Shown: piece by piece, positions 46,791 to 58,727 of the stretch
How the letters are laid out: the number at the start of each line of letters is the position of its first letter
Position numbering within the stretch: position 1 is the first letter of the stretch
Assembly (NCBI GenBank): GCA_005784505.1
Contig: VCAZ01000046.1
Coordinates: 190,001 to 254,000 of the forward strand
Length of the DNA: 64,000 nt
Reading direction: 5' to 3'
Source: Bagarius yarrelli
Taxonomy: Eukaryota > Chordata > Actinopteri > Siluriformes > Sisoridae
Notes under the pieces: generated by a model
What the model was told of the DNA's origin: nothing
What the model saw: only the letters and a program-made list of their open reading frames with translations
Databases searched by the model: none
Made by a program: the position numbers and the translations under genes

Positions 46791-48599
46791 GTGTATAACT
46801 TGCACATTCTTAAAACATGGCTGTGTTAAGTGTAATAAAGATGTGTAAGATGTGTGTATGTGGTTAACAGTTGCTTACTAAAGGCCCTGACTAAAACCTG
46901 AGGGTACGTTATTGAAAATGAATAAATTGTCTGAAGTGACTAGTGAAAAACGAAAATTAATGATCTAAGCAATGGTTTATCTTAAGCAAGGGAATTATGA
47001 TCCGAAATAAAAATTAAAGATGTTTACAAAAAAAGTTTGTCTCCAACCCTAATTAAAAACACCTGAACCAACTAATCAAGACTTTGCTAGGTATACTTGA
47101 AAGTTACGGGAAGGTGTGTTAAGGCAAACTTCAGAACACCGGCCCTCCAGGACAGAGATTGCTCACCTCTGGTTTATAGTCTAAATTTACAACTTGTGTA
47201 AATTATCATTATAGAATGCAAATAACACTTTTTGTTGATTACAAAGCTTATTTTCTGCAATGATAGAAATGCGGATGGGGAAAAATCCTACTGACCTTTT
47301 GCTTTCTCGGTTGGCCTACAAAAATAGCTTATTCCTGTAGCAGTAAGATACCTAAAATTATCAAGCAAGACCTTAAGATTAGCATTGGTACCTTCTTTTA
47401 CTAGTTGATTCAGAAAAAGCAACAGACAAGATCCATTCACCTTGACCTAATGAATATAAACTTATTCAAACCTCACCCTTGTGTCATGGTCACATTCTCT
47501 TATTACAAAGCATGTCTACATCTGACCTGAGCAGTAACAGAAGGACATCTCAGTCAGAAGTGCTATCATTAGCCTGTCTGCTAATGTACACCCCACCCGT
47601 GTTACTTTTCATGACTCCAACCCAATTACAGCTCTCTGCGTGCTGCCCTCTGCCAGCAGCCTGTTTAGGGGGCCACAGATGGCACAGGCTCAGCGGAAAC
47701 CCTGGCTCTAATGTCAGTCTGGGTAAGGCTGAGACTTGGGTGCAAAGGACTCACGTCATGTTCAGCCAAGCCTGCATCTACCCAGCATCCACAGCAACTG
47801 ATATAATATGGCCTGCTTTTTAAAGCATGGTCCAGTACTAATATTAATTCTAAGCTGCATTGTTCCCGTACAGTTACGGTTACCATGACTGCACAGTAAT
47901 AATAAACCTGGGGTGTGTTGTCACTGCATGATGATTAAACTTTCTCACAACTTGCATATCTCTAATGCCCAGCGACTCTCACACCATCTTGGGCCAAGCT
48001 ATACATGTCATTTCACTTTTATTGGAATGGCATGTGCAAACACACACCCACCAGGATAATAAAGTGTCACTGTTAGTGAGAGCTGATCTGAAAGCAGTTC
48101 TTCATTTGCCTGAAACCGGCTAAAGGCGGGAAAAGCAGAGTGTAGATCAGCACTAGCTAAACTGATATGCTCCAAAAGTCCATTCGCTCTGCCATCTGTG
48201 CCTGCATCTGAGCCTATACTGACCAGGCTTACACTTACCGAGTGTGAAATTAGTCTATGCATGTGTCGCCCCGATGCTTGTTTATGTGAGAGGGAGTGCA
48301 AGTGCAGGTGTGTCCTTGAATGTGAAAATGAGAATGAAAGTGTGTGTGTGTGTGTGTTGTGTCTGTTCGTATGTGTTCCATCTCTCCAGATGGCGTAGGT
48401 GTAAGATCCATCTCTCACTGGATTAGGAAACTCCAGGCTTAGGGTCAAATGGGCACCGTTTCATAACTGCAATTCTCCATGTTAATTACCACCCCCATCC
48501 TACACAAACATGTCCTCCTACTGGGGCCGGCATAACAACAAATGTCCTCAAGTGACTTCTGAAGTTCACTAGGCAGCTTGTCCTTTCTGACACTTGCCC
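46791..48599. other. intronic sequence, partly even-composition unique sequence
   Basis: The part at about 47510-47770 is repeat-free and GC-richer, with an open frame on the plus strand (47479-47823) and a donor-like CTGG|GTAAGG at about 47718, but no clear exon. A minus-strand donor-like CTCG|GTAAGTG at 48238 follows an in-frame stop, so I do not call an exon. A short TG run lies at 48338-48358. Confidence 0.35.
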
Positions 48600-48613
48600 T
48601 GACCTTCTGACCT
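48600..48613 (-). promoter_or_regulatory. DR2-type nuclear receptor motif
   Basis: The minus strand reads AGGTCAGAAGGTCA, two perfect AGGTCA half-sites spaced by two bases. Further TGACC half-sites follow within 50 bp (TATGACCG, TCTGACCC). Retinoic-acid receptor/RXR dimers can bind DR2 elements. Binding in this genome is unproven. Confidence 0.4.
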
Positions 48614-48975
48614 CTGCCCTCTGACTTTATGACCGCTCTCACCTCTGACCCTGGGGGGTAATTAATCATGATCATGGTGTGCAGAAAAATGGGTAGGGGG
48701 TGCGGGATTTTTTAGTGAAGTGAATTTTAGTACATTCTATTGGAGATCAGCTATAGACTCAAACTGTTTGCAAAATGCCTTCAACTCACGGTTTGTACTT
48801 ACTCTAGAAACAAAATTAGTTATTTTTTGAAAATGGGTACTGGCCAACATTTATTTAAGATATATTTTGTATTGAATTTTGACACATTTTCTCTGCTTAA
48901 TAATATAATTTTAAAAAACCATAGTATTCCATAGTATTAGTACTAGTATAGTAACAGTTGTATAAAAGTGGAAGA

Positions 48976-49064
48976 TTTAGAGCAGTTGAGGGTAAGGGGG
49001 TTTCTTAAGGGCCCAGCAGTGACAGCTTTTTAATCACTTTCCAATCAGGAGTCCAATCTTCCAC
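48976..49064 (-). mobile_element. tRNA-derived SINE remnant
   Basis: Contains AGCAGTTGAGGGTAAGGGGG, TTAAGGGCCCAGCAGTGACA and GAGTCCAATCTTCCAC, the centre and part of the head of a reversed SINE. The tail is lost. Confidence 0.65.
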
Positions 49065-50507
49065 AAGCACTGATCTTAAGGTGTATTTTTAGCACATGTG
49101 GCTTATAACCAATTATATAGTTTAAATGAACATTTTTAATATATAATATAGACATAAGCCCTATTCATACCGACAATGTTTTAGTAACATCGCTGTGTTT
49201 ATTACCATGTGGTTGAAAATAGATAACTGTAATAGTAAATAAATGTATTAAAAAACATAAATGTAAAATATTTGTATAGAACTGAGTTCTTTACATAAAA
49301 CTAGTCAAATAAAAATGTATATAATTTACATGTTATGTAATTGAGTGCAGAAATGAAAGTAATCTTACTTGACACTGATATTACCATAACCAGTCTTAAT
49401 AATTTGCCTGATTTGGCCCTCTTGTTGATTCTATTTGATTAATTTTTCCCAGTGTATCAAACAGGTCTATATCCATTATTGGTGCATGGAAAGAAGAAAC
49501 CTAAATACCTAAAAACCTGAACACCGAAATACCAAAAACAGACAAGTAAAAAGGAAAAAACATTTTCAGCAATCACAGACATTTATTTGAATAGGATTAG
49601 ATTTCTCCGAGGACCGCCGTGCTGGATTTTAAGCGTGAGTCGTGTGAGAAAAACACAGACAGATTCGAAGTGAATTATAATTTTAAAGTATGTCTGTGAA
49701 ACAGAAATTTCACTAATGTCCCACTGTTAAACTAGTGCCGTCCAAGTAGGACTTAATATTATTTCTTGATTTGCGCTCTTGACTGCAAGTATCTTGCTTT
49801 CATATTATTTTTCATCAGTTGCAGATCAGAGTTACATTCTCCCTTGTTTCCCTTGAGATGAGAAGAAGTTTTTTATTTTGTTGTTTTTAAAGAAGTAATG
49901 GTAGTAATTTGGCTCCTGTGTAACTTTTTGCAGAAGGTCGCTTTCTATCAGAGAATGTCAGTTTCTGAAAAGTGACATAGTGATATATTTTCATTGGGGT
50001 TAAACAAGAATAATAAAAAATTTCTTTACATTGTGTTTCTTTTTATATTATAATGTGGAGCCATTTCACAAAAATATTTGAAAGGGCCGATTCGTTATAA
50101 TTGCTTTTCAATAAGTCTTATTCTTGTTATTAATTTAGATTCTGCCGATGCAAATACCAGAACTAAAAATACTGAAATGTAGTCTTAGCTTGTAGTCAAA
50201 CGTGTACGTTAAAGCACAAAGTAACACACACAGCATGACAGATCTTATTGCAGTTTAGTTTTTTGAGGCTTTTAAAAATTGAATACAATGCTCTGCCATA
50301 TATGTTATCACTTTCACACTCACTGTAATTGTTAATAATTCAGTTGTCCTTTATTCTCACCATGCCCTCTGCCAGGCTTTCCTTTTTGTCGGTAGTCTTT
50401 CAAAATAATAATGAACGCTAAAAGTGCACAGCCTGCATGCTCTTTTCTCCTGCTGATCATTGTGTGTGTGGGTGTGTGTTCGTGAGGGTGGGTGATCTCT
50501 CTCTCAG
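49065..50507. other. intronic sequence, nothing recognised
   Basis: AT-rich unique sequence. No repeat family or exon signal. Confidence 0.4.
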
Positions 50508-50629
50508 GATGAACAGCCCTTTCTGCAGCTGCCGCCTCTGCACTGCCAAACAAAGGGCAATTACTGATTATAATTATACAATTACCATTCACATATTTAA
50601 TCAGAGCAGCTCTCTGTAGGAAGGCTCAG
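50508..50629 (+). other. exon-like non-coding segment or conserved-element candidate
   Basis: A good acceptor (GATCTCTCTCTCAG) precedes and a perfect donor (CTCAG|GTAAGT) follows this 122-bp block. Its reading frames contain stops, so it would be an untranslated or lncRNA exon. It also holds AT-rich homeodomain-like sites (GCAATTACTGATTATAATTA), typical of vertebrate enhancers. Confidence 0.3.
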
Positions 50630-50659
50630 GTAAGTGCAGGGCTCTGATCTTGCTTCTGC

Positions 50660-50703
50660 TGTGTGTGTGTGTGTGTGTGTGTGAGTGTGTGTGTGTGTGT
50701 GTG
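50660..50703. repeat. (TG)n microsatellite
   Basis: About 22 TG units with one AG interruption. Confidence 0.95.
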
Positions 50704-53599
50704 CTCGAATTTAAAGCAGGAGCTGGACACTGATAAGCTCAAACATTGCTGAGGGCTCTAAGCCTCTGCCCATGGATCATCAGGGACAAGAGATGTGTGA
50801 TGGGAGCAGGCAAGGAAAACCAGGGAGTTTTGCACAATCTGGCAACCTCCGCCACCAGCGATGCAAAGGGATCCCTCCAGCACTGCTGTGCAGGCGTCCA
50901 TCTGACAACTGCCCAAACTCATTAATCTCCCTCTTTCTCTCCCTCCATAACTTCCAAACCATGTGATAATTGCAATTAGTCACTAAGGGAAACAGATGTC
51001 AGAAACAATAGAAGGTTCTGGATGTCTAGAAAGCCTAATGAAGCTATCAGATGTTTCTTATACATGTATAATGTGTGTAGAATAATTGGGCATGTATTAT
51101 AACTACAGCTTTAAAATATATATAGTAAACATTTGTGAACTGAATGTTTATAATTTACATTGAACTACTTTATAGTTATCTTTTTAACTCTACTGTTGAG
51201 ATAGCTGACATTTTTAATGTAAGTCTGTGATTTCTAAATTAGAAATCTTTCCGTGAATTTTTGAAAAAGTTTACATTTTGGCAGCTGTCAATAAAATATC
51301 TGGTCAGCAGTCTCTTGGAAAAAAAAATGTGATGCAAAGGAAGACATCAGGAGAGAAAAGTTGACACTATTTTCGAAACTGAACAATGTTCTGTTTTAAA
51401 AATTTTATTCAGTAATTATTTGTGCTTACAATAAACGAAATAATTACTGTACAATTAGTAGTACAAAGATCCTTTTAAGATGCAATAGTGTTTTATAATG
51501 ATGAGTAGCATCATGCTAAGAAGTCTTCCTAATGATGTCCTCTTTTGTCATCCTAGCCTAGCTAACTTATACCAAAAATGACAAACTATAAATTATTACA
51601 GCTCTCATGCAATAAGTTCATCGAAGTTTCTTTGGATATTTACAAGACTTTTACATTGAAGGGTTCTACAAAGAGTCTTTAAAGGTTTTTATCTAGGATT
51701 TTTTCCTCTACGTATATATATTTGTGTAAGAACACAGTATATTGGATATATTGCAAATATATTTGTCACAATGAGGTCATGTTCAAACATTTGCAAGCAG
51801 TTCATTAAACTGATCTAAATCCGTAAGCAGCATCAATGTCATCCACGCAGGCATGATTCAATAAACACAGGCAAAAAACTAGACTATTAAAGCAGAAATC
51901 AAGTAATCAGTGTAAAGAACTTAGACTAACCTGAAATTTGAGAGGGATAATTGAATAAGATTTGAGTCTGTTGCAGACAAAGCTTTATGCATAAAACATA
52001 TTGAGCTGCTGTAAGAGTATGGACAAAACGGGAAAACTGACAAAAATACATACTGCACTAAGTGATTGTTTACCAATATTTATTACAGTAAAATGATCTA
52101 TTATCCAACTGTGTTTGCTTGAACTACATCCATATGGTGTAATTCCATATGTGCTTATGGAAAATAAACAATGTAAATAATTATTAAAATAGCTGCTGCA
52201 AAGATGTCAGAAACATAAAAATCCAACCCAAACATCTGTGATTTGTATGTAATAAATAAACCTCAAGCTAATTTATAGCACCACTAAGTAAAACTGTTCT
52301 CTTTTTTTGTTGTCCCTGTGACATTTCTTATTTCCATTCCTATCATCAATGTGCTTGATTAATTACATAGAAAAAAGGGAGGAGGTTGGAGTGATGGAAA
52401 AGCTTAAAGAAAACGGTAAACTGCATCCACATACGCAGAGCCCCCTGACTGAGTGATAGTCTTAATTAAAAAGCTCTCACTGTGGTGTTTCCATGCATGT
52501 CATTTCTGACATCTCTACAAGCAGCTCACACCCGAAACACTAACGCTGTATCCGTATTACACACTTACACACATGCCACTGAAACATCTGCTTTTAGCAA
52601 CTGTGAAAGAGTACTAAATACCTGCTAATCAGGTGAAAAAGAGGTAGAAAAGAGATTCTCGTCCCAAAATGATTATATTTTGAGAAAAAGAGCAATGTGG
52701 ATGCACATTCAGTTGTTAAAGCTGTTGTGGGTTGGGGTTTTTTTTAAATACAGGACTATAATTTTGTCAAAATCAGAATTTTTTATGTATACAGTATATC
52801 ATTTTAATTATAATGTCAACCATGTATAAATCCTTTATAATATTTCTTTGTCATTCTGTATTTACACATCTGACTATATATAACAAAAATAAAAAAGTAT
52901 AAAATAATACAAGAACTGTGTTATGTGTATCTGTGTGTATCTGTAAATAGCAAAAGAAAGGATGTGGCTGGTTGTATAATTTAGCAGTTTTGTTTCAGTC
53001 CACTTCATCCAGTTATCTGCTCATATCACTATGATATGCATCTTATTTATTTCTTAAATATCACTCTAATTTTATGTGTATTTGAACCCGCTTATTAACA
53101 CTTTCTGTTAAGAATGAAAAGGAAATTTTCTATTTCTATTTATTTTTACTGAATTAACAAAAATATCTTCATAGTTGTCTGTAAGCTGTAGTTCTATTTA
53201 TCATACCAATAGTTCACTTGTGATTCAAAAAGCATCTAGGTCTGTAATAAACTTTATTCGTAAGATCATTTTTAAAGTAGGAAGGTAATTGCTAATGTGA
53301 AAAACACAGATTCACAGGTCACTTTCACACATTTTTATGCTTGCTGTTGCAGAAACTCTGCTCTAACTTTAGCTCCAAATGCAAAACCCTTTGGGTCTGC
53401 TTGCTTACCAATAGGTCTGTAGTGCAGATATAAACTTTTGCCTCAGAACTCAGAGGTTTGCACATTGCAGTCTCTCTGTTACGTTTAATATTTTAGAGTA
53501 TGTCAATCAAGACCTGGCTAGATGTTTTTTAAACATTCTATTCCAGATTTAGATCACTCTTACTCCTATAATAACCCTCAGTATTAGTCAGGCGGTCTG
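50704..53599. other. intronic sequence, some blocks possibly regulatory
   Basis: No repeats or exons recognised. Blocks at about 50760-50990 and 52400-52540 are GC-richer than their surroundings and contain homeodomain-like sites (TGATAATTGCAATTAGTCAC; GTCTTAATTAAAAAGCTCTC). The rest is AT-rich. Confidence 0.35.
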
Positions 53600-53870
53600 G
53601 GTTGTAATTTATCAATGGTTCTTCCAAAGGGTGTTTTTGAGGTTGGGATTAGGGATCAATAAATAAAACTCCAATTCTTCTACACTATGGTTGGCAAATC
53701 ATGTTTTCACAGAACTCACAGGAGCTTTGTGCGCATGGGCATCGCCATACTAAAGCACTTTTTTTAGTTCCAGTGAAGAAATTATACAATATTTAAAGTC
53801 ATTCTGGACAAGTGTTTATTTCCGGGCAACAGTTTGGATTAAACACACTTATGTGGGTGTGCTAGTTTGG
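53600..53870 (-). pseudogene. Tc1-like transposon relic
   Basis: In plus-strand order, GGTTCTTCCAAAGGGTGTTT, TTGAGGTTGGGATTAGGG, GGAGCTTTGTGCGCATGGGC, CATCGCCATACTAAAGC, TTTTTAGTTCCAGTGAAGAA and GGGCAACAGTTTGG follow the order of the reverse strand of Tc1-like transposase genes of fish, as I recall them. It is heavily mutated with stops in all frames, and the ends are not visible. Confidence 0.6.
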
Positions 53871-53944
53871 CGTTTACATTAACAAACTGTAAATACTACA
53901 GCATAAAGTACTATAATATAATACTGTTTACCACAAAATGTTTA

Positions 53945-54837
53945 ATTTCTTCCAAACAGTTTATTTTCTATATAATCTTTATTTCATAGTGTTTTTTCTC
54001 GCTGCACTGCTTCCAGTACGTGTATGTGGATGTTAGATTTTTTGTCCAATCAGATTTCAGTTTCTATGTGCTGCCATGTTAATATAATCTCCCAAAGCCT
54101 TCAGTAGAGCTGCCCATGTAACTTAAACTATATTAATAATGGAAGATTGCTAATTGGTTAATATTTTTAAGGACTGGATTAGATTTTTAAACCCGCCTCC
54201 CGAAGCTCGCTAGCTGTTGCACAATGACATCAGTATTTGTACGTCCTCTGATTGGTTGATCAAAGTAAATGCTTACAGCCTAGCAAAACTCATCTGTACA
54301 GTTAAATAAAAATGTTAAGGTTTTTTTTACGTAAAAATAAAAAAAAATGTTTTAAGGCAGTATTTTCCAGAAAAGTTAGACATGGTGAGGAGAGGTTGGT
54401 TAACCTCGAAGATAACTGACTTGTCTTAGCCTGGGAAAGAGTTTCTTTACTCCCAGACCAGTGCCACTGGTAACCAGTATTGCTGTCTTACAGCCTTTAA
54501 ATGTATTATATATTTTATTAAATTGTTTATGTTTTTGCGTTGTTATATTAATATTAGGATTAATATTGATTCTTAACTGGTCCTGATGTAGGTGGTACAG
54601 TTGCGGTTGTATTGTAGAGGTTTGGAGTCTTAACAGGGTTTCTTGCTTTAATAAAAATGGTTTATCCTCAATATCGGAACTGCTCCCCGTCTGTAATTCC
54701 ACGCTATGTTATATTGCGTTTTTGTATAGTATTAATGGTTTTTATAATTGCGAAGTGATAGTGGTGGTATTAAGAGGTGTGTCAGTCGGGTAAATCCCCA
54801 CTGAAAGCCCAGGTACCAAATGCACCGCCCGTCACTG
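53945..54837 (-). mobile_element. hAT element related to the 37892 copy, longer
   Basis: The right end GTACCAAATGCACCGCCCGT then CACTG is the inverse of the start of the 37892 element. CTGCACTGCTTCCAGTACGT, GTTTCTATGTGCTGCCATGT and AGCCTTCAGTAGAGCTG match its interior in reverse. About 550 bp between roughly 54190 and 54740 is absent from the shorter copy. The left terminus is worn away. The open frame 54400-54702 on the minus strand is inside this extra part but has no recognisable transposase motif. Confidence 0.7.
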
Positions 54838-55947
54838 TATTGTATTATTGCTAAAAATGGATGAATGATTTACAATGCAAGCATCTGTTGACACCCAGGA
54901 GAGGATAAATTACTTTGTGAGTCTGGTTGCGCTCAAGATTTCATCTCAGGGAATTGTCCCTTGCTCCTGTCACCTCTGGCTCGCTCATTAAGGACCCGCA
55001 TGGCTCTCGCTCTAATATAGCTGTTTTGCAATAATATTTACTGTCCAAAGCGCTATATACCATACATTATAACTCAATAGAGGAAGTAATTAAGCTAAAG
55101 GCTTGTCAAAAAAATAGTAGTACTGATGCTTGTAACTGATGTGAGATTGCTATATTTATAGGTACACTTGCATTTGCTGTCACATTTATGTTTAAATTAA
55201 AGCAGTAATACAACAGAAAATTATCTATTGCATGTGAATTGCCTGTTTAGAAAGTCCTACTGCAGAAAATGTCTCTTAACACCTGATATAAAAAACGACC
55301 CTAGAAACCCTACAAATAAAAACTTTTTTTGCTTTTAAAATCCCCTGCGAAGATTTCACTTACTTTGTCCAGACCAAACCACTTTCTGCAGGTCTTCTCA
55401 CCACCTGCTACTTTTGATTACAGGTCATAGGTCAACCTGTGTGTTTGGGTTTGGTAAATCAGTAATTAACCATTGGGCCCTGCTACTGTTTAACAATAAT
55501 GTGCACACACTTGACATTATAGGGAGGTAAAAGCCAGGAGCCACTTAAGAGTTAAACAGAGCAGAAATACCTGAAAGCAGCAGGAACAACAGTTACACAG
55601 AAAACGATGGGTAATCCAAGCATTTTTATCACACTATGTAAAAATAATAATAAAAATATTTTCCACTAATCATGTTTTGGATCAATGATCTTAAACTTGT
55701 TGTCCATCAGACGTCTGAGACTGTGTTAAGGAACAACTTTTATTGAACTCTAATTAGACTACATTATCAATGTAAAAATGTCCTTTTTGTATTTTAATGT
55801 CCAGGTATGGTGCACTCTAAAGCATTTGACTGTTTACATATTGTATTAAATTGTTTTATACTTTGTGGGTTTTATATTCTAATGTATTTTTTATGGTGGT
55901 ATGTTATAATATTATTTTGTTCTACTACTACTACTACTACTACAGGG
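54838..55947. other. intronic sequence, nothing recognised
   Basis: AT-rich unique sequence ending in a (CTA)n run at about 55922-55943. Confidence 0.4.
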
Positions 55948-56126
55948 AAGTGGTGTCTTAGTGGTTAAGGTGTCAGAAAGACCGGGGTTCGATTCCCAAC
56001 ACCACCAACCACCACTGTGGGCCCCTGAGCAAGGCCCTTAACCCCTAATTGCTCACTTGTATAAGTGGGAGATAAATGTCACTCTGGGTAAGGGCGTCTG
56101 CCAAATAATGTAAATGTAAATGTACT
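55948..56126 (+). mobile_element. tRNA-derived SINE, nearly full length
   Basis: Forward copy with head GTGGTGTCTTAGTGGTTAAG, B box GGGGTTCGATTCCCAACACC, centre CCCTGAGCAAGGCCCTTAAC, and tail GGGTAAGGGCGTCTGCCAAA followed by AATGTAAATG. CTA triplets on both sides (TACTACTACTA) could be the target-site duplication. This is the best reference copy in the window. Confidence 0.9.
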
Positions 56127-57346
56127 ACTACTAATAATAATAATAATGAGACCCAGTTCATACGAGGAGAACTGAAGTAACAGTCTGATTTATGCTGGGT
56201 CAGGGGTTAAGGTAACGTAGACTATAGATCAACTCCAATGGGCCAGAAATGCCTGAGCTATGACAGCAGAGACATAACAGGTCATAACACGAACTGTGTA
56301 ATCAGTGAACCCTGACCATAAATAACAGCGATAATGACAGAGTTGTTGTTTGTGGGAAACCCTGACAGTAAAAATCCCTGCTGGCCTCCTCCACTCCTTT
56401 ATAACGAACAACCACATTTCACTCCTAATCTCTTTCATTTCTCTGCTTTTTTTTCCATCTTACTTTTCTCCATCTCTGTCTTCTTTCTCCAGCTTCCCAC
56501 CTGGCACACGGCCCAAGCCACTGTCTCCTACCTAATTCCTTCTGTGCTAACCCAAGTCTGCACCCAGTCAAAGCCAACAAGCTTTTTGAGTGCTGCTTGA
56601 ATAGTTTGTTTTTTTATTGTTGTCTGAGTTTTTATGGAAAGATTGTCTAAGGAAATTAAACACCAGTATAAATAACAGGATCATAAAAAGAGCAGTCCTT
56701 GATGTATGAGAGTTTAAACTGGTAGAATAGTAAAAATGGTTAACAGTTCAGAAAAATCACACACACACACACACACACAATTTACACGCACAACCCTGAC
56801 TGACATATCTGCTCCATCTAAATGTCCCAGAACAGATTTTTGGACTTACCAGAGTCCTTGGAAAGAGTGTTAATAGTCAACAGCCTGTGTGAAAAAAAAG
56901 TGAACGTACAGCTGAGCCGCAGAGAGGAAGTTGTAGTTTTTACAGGCCTTAAATTAAACTCCAAAAGAATGTCTATTTTGCTTTGATTTAATTGACATGC
57001 TTGCATTCAAATAATGCATGGGTCCAATAGACCAGACAATAAACCAACACATGCAAATAATTATTAATATCCAAATATATTTTAGAGGTTGTTGAATAGT
57101 GACATATGATGTTCCACTGAAAATGAAAGCATGCCTGTTTTTCACCCAAAGACCTAAGCAGATATTCATACAGTTAATTCAGTAATTCACTTGCTATTTA
57201 CTCACCAATATTTAGGCACCTCTGCATTGTAATGAATGTAATGTCACTCACAATACACTCAAATAGATGTCTATAAGACTGACATGGTTATAAATGTGCA
57301 CATTGTTGTTCTACACACCAATATTTCATGATGTTAGGTTTCTTAC
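56127..57346. other. intronic sequence, nothing recognised
   Basis: Unique. A (CA)n run at 56759-56780. Open frames at 56229-56600 are of plausible composition but lack splice boundaries and family features. Confidence 0.4.
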
Positions 57347-57535
57347 CGAGTAGCCGCGGTGTCCACACTCCCCAATGGCAGTCCATCAGATCACCATGAA
57401 GCAGTCTGTGTGCAAAGCCAGGTGGTGTTGCTTCACTTTCAAAAGTTGCAATCTGTACAGTAAGAGAATCGGCTGCACATGGCACACAGACCTCAGTCTG
57501 ACACTCTGATGAGAGATGGAGCCTCTCTGGTAAGC
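57347..57535 (-). CDS. gse1: upstream in-frame exon, probably of a longer gse1 isoform
   Basis: On the minus strand an acceptor (CACACACACTAG, with a C-run just upstream) ends at 57536, and a donor CTCG|GTAAGA begins at 57346. The 189-bp segment is open for 63 codons, starting phase 1 and ending phase 1, so it is a symmetric exon. Joining to gse1 exon 2 gives CTC G|GC ATG, that is LG then MSHEPK, in frame. Residues include SSECQTEVCVPCAADSL, TPPGFAHRLLHGDL and DCHWGVWTPRLL. An internal ATG, 13 codons before the donor, could serve as a start if this were a first exon. Assignment to gse1 rests on strand, phase and position, not on recognised homology; a separate minus-strand gene remains possible. 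Confidence 0.55.
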
Positions 57536-58544
57536 CTAGTGTGTGTGTGTGTTGGGGGGGCTAAGAGAGTCAGAAATCACAAATCATCCTTTTTTTTCTT
57601 TTTAAAATAACCATCCAGTTTTGCAACGGAATGCTTCTTTTTATAGAGGAAACGAGTGTGTATCTGATTTGATTGATTAATGTCTCTGGCTGAAGTCACT
57701 GCTCACTGCTGGTATTTCATGTCAGGTTCAACCTTGTTTCAGTATCATGTTACCTGCATAGCCACGTAACCTCTGTTGTAATCGTAAGGATGAGGATTCT
57801 CATACTGAGTAAACACTTTAAAAGTAATGCTACAACTTGGAAGTGTTCAGTATAATTCCATTATTGAGACTCAGAGAAAGGGAGTCTGAAAGTTTCATCT
57901 TCATTTTCAAATCCAGGATTCATTTTAAAATTCCTGCATTTTAGGTTTACTCATCAGGGAACTGATAATTAACAGCTTTACAGATTTCTGTGTGGCTGCT
58001 TGGTGTCTTAAACTTCTGCCACCGGTTAATTGACATTTGACAACACCAGTAAGACCAGCCACACCATGGGGATATTTCTTGGTGTTTTTTTTTTTTTTTT
58101 AATTAGCTTATAAATGTGTGTGCATTTTACTTTTACTTCCAAATAAGACGCTATTAGCAATTTGGCAACAAAACAAGAATAAAAAGACCAACTTGCTTAT
58201 AATAAAGATATATAAAAAAATTTAATTCTACTGCTGATTTGTGGTGTGATGTGACTATCGCCCGGCACACTGTCTCAAAACCATAATTAGTGGCGGTGCT
58301 GCTCAACACCGACTATTGCAGCAAGCCTAGTACTGACCTTTAGAAAAAGATTCTAAAACTTTTTCTTAGTGCCTTTTCTGGTAAATGTAAGAATTAAAAT
58401 TAAAGCACAATTCCAGATCTGTGTTTTACTTACAAATAACATAAGGCTCCCTATTTGCACAACACATTAAATATAAAAAAGACAGTTTATCTGGTATAGT
58501 TCCAGGTTTGCAATAGTTGCTATGCTTAAATGGTAGAACATTTA
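57536..58544. other. sequence upstream of the 57347 exon, nothing recognised
   Basis: A short GT/G run at about 57539-57560 and a poly-T at about 58087-58101. Otherwise unique AT-rich sequence. No earlier exon was identified. Confidence 0.4.
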
Positions 58545-58727
58545 AATTTATGGCATTTGGCGGACACCTTTTTTCAGAGCGACTTACATTTATTTCTTTT
58601 ATGCAACAAAGCAATTAGGGGTTAAGGGTCTTGCTCAGGGCCTAGCATTGTTAACTAGTTGGGGCTGGGAATCAAACACCGATTTAACAGTCCATCACCT
58701 TAACCACTGTGCTACCACTTTCCTGAA
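58545..58727 (-). mobile_element. tRNA-derived SINE
   Basis: Reversed copy: TGGCATTTGGCGGACACCTT, GGGGTTAAGGGTCTTGCTCA, head GGGAATCAAACACCGATTTA and end CCTTAACCACTGTGCTACCA. Confidence 0.85.

Noticed and set aside
48237..48300. Minus-strand donor CTCG|GTAAGTG similar to the one at 57347
   Set aside because: The frame that would join gse1 has a stop seven codons upstream and no ATG after it.
55948..56126. Possible functional tRNA gene because of the intact B box
   Set aside because: The sequence continues into a SINE body and tail and recurs many times in the window, so it is a SINE head. The same holds for the other SINE copies.
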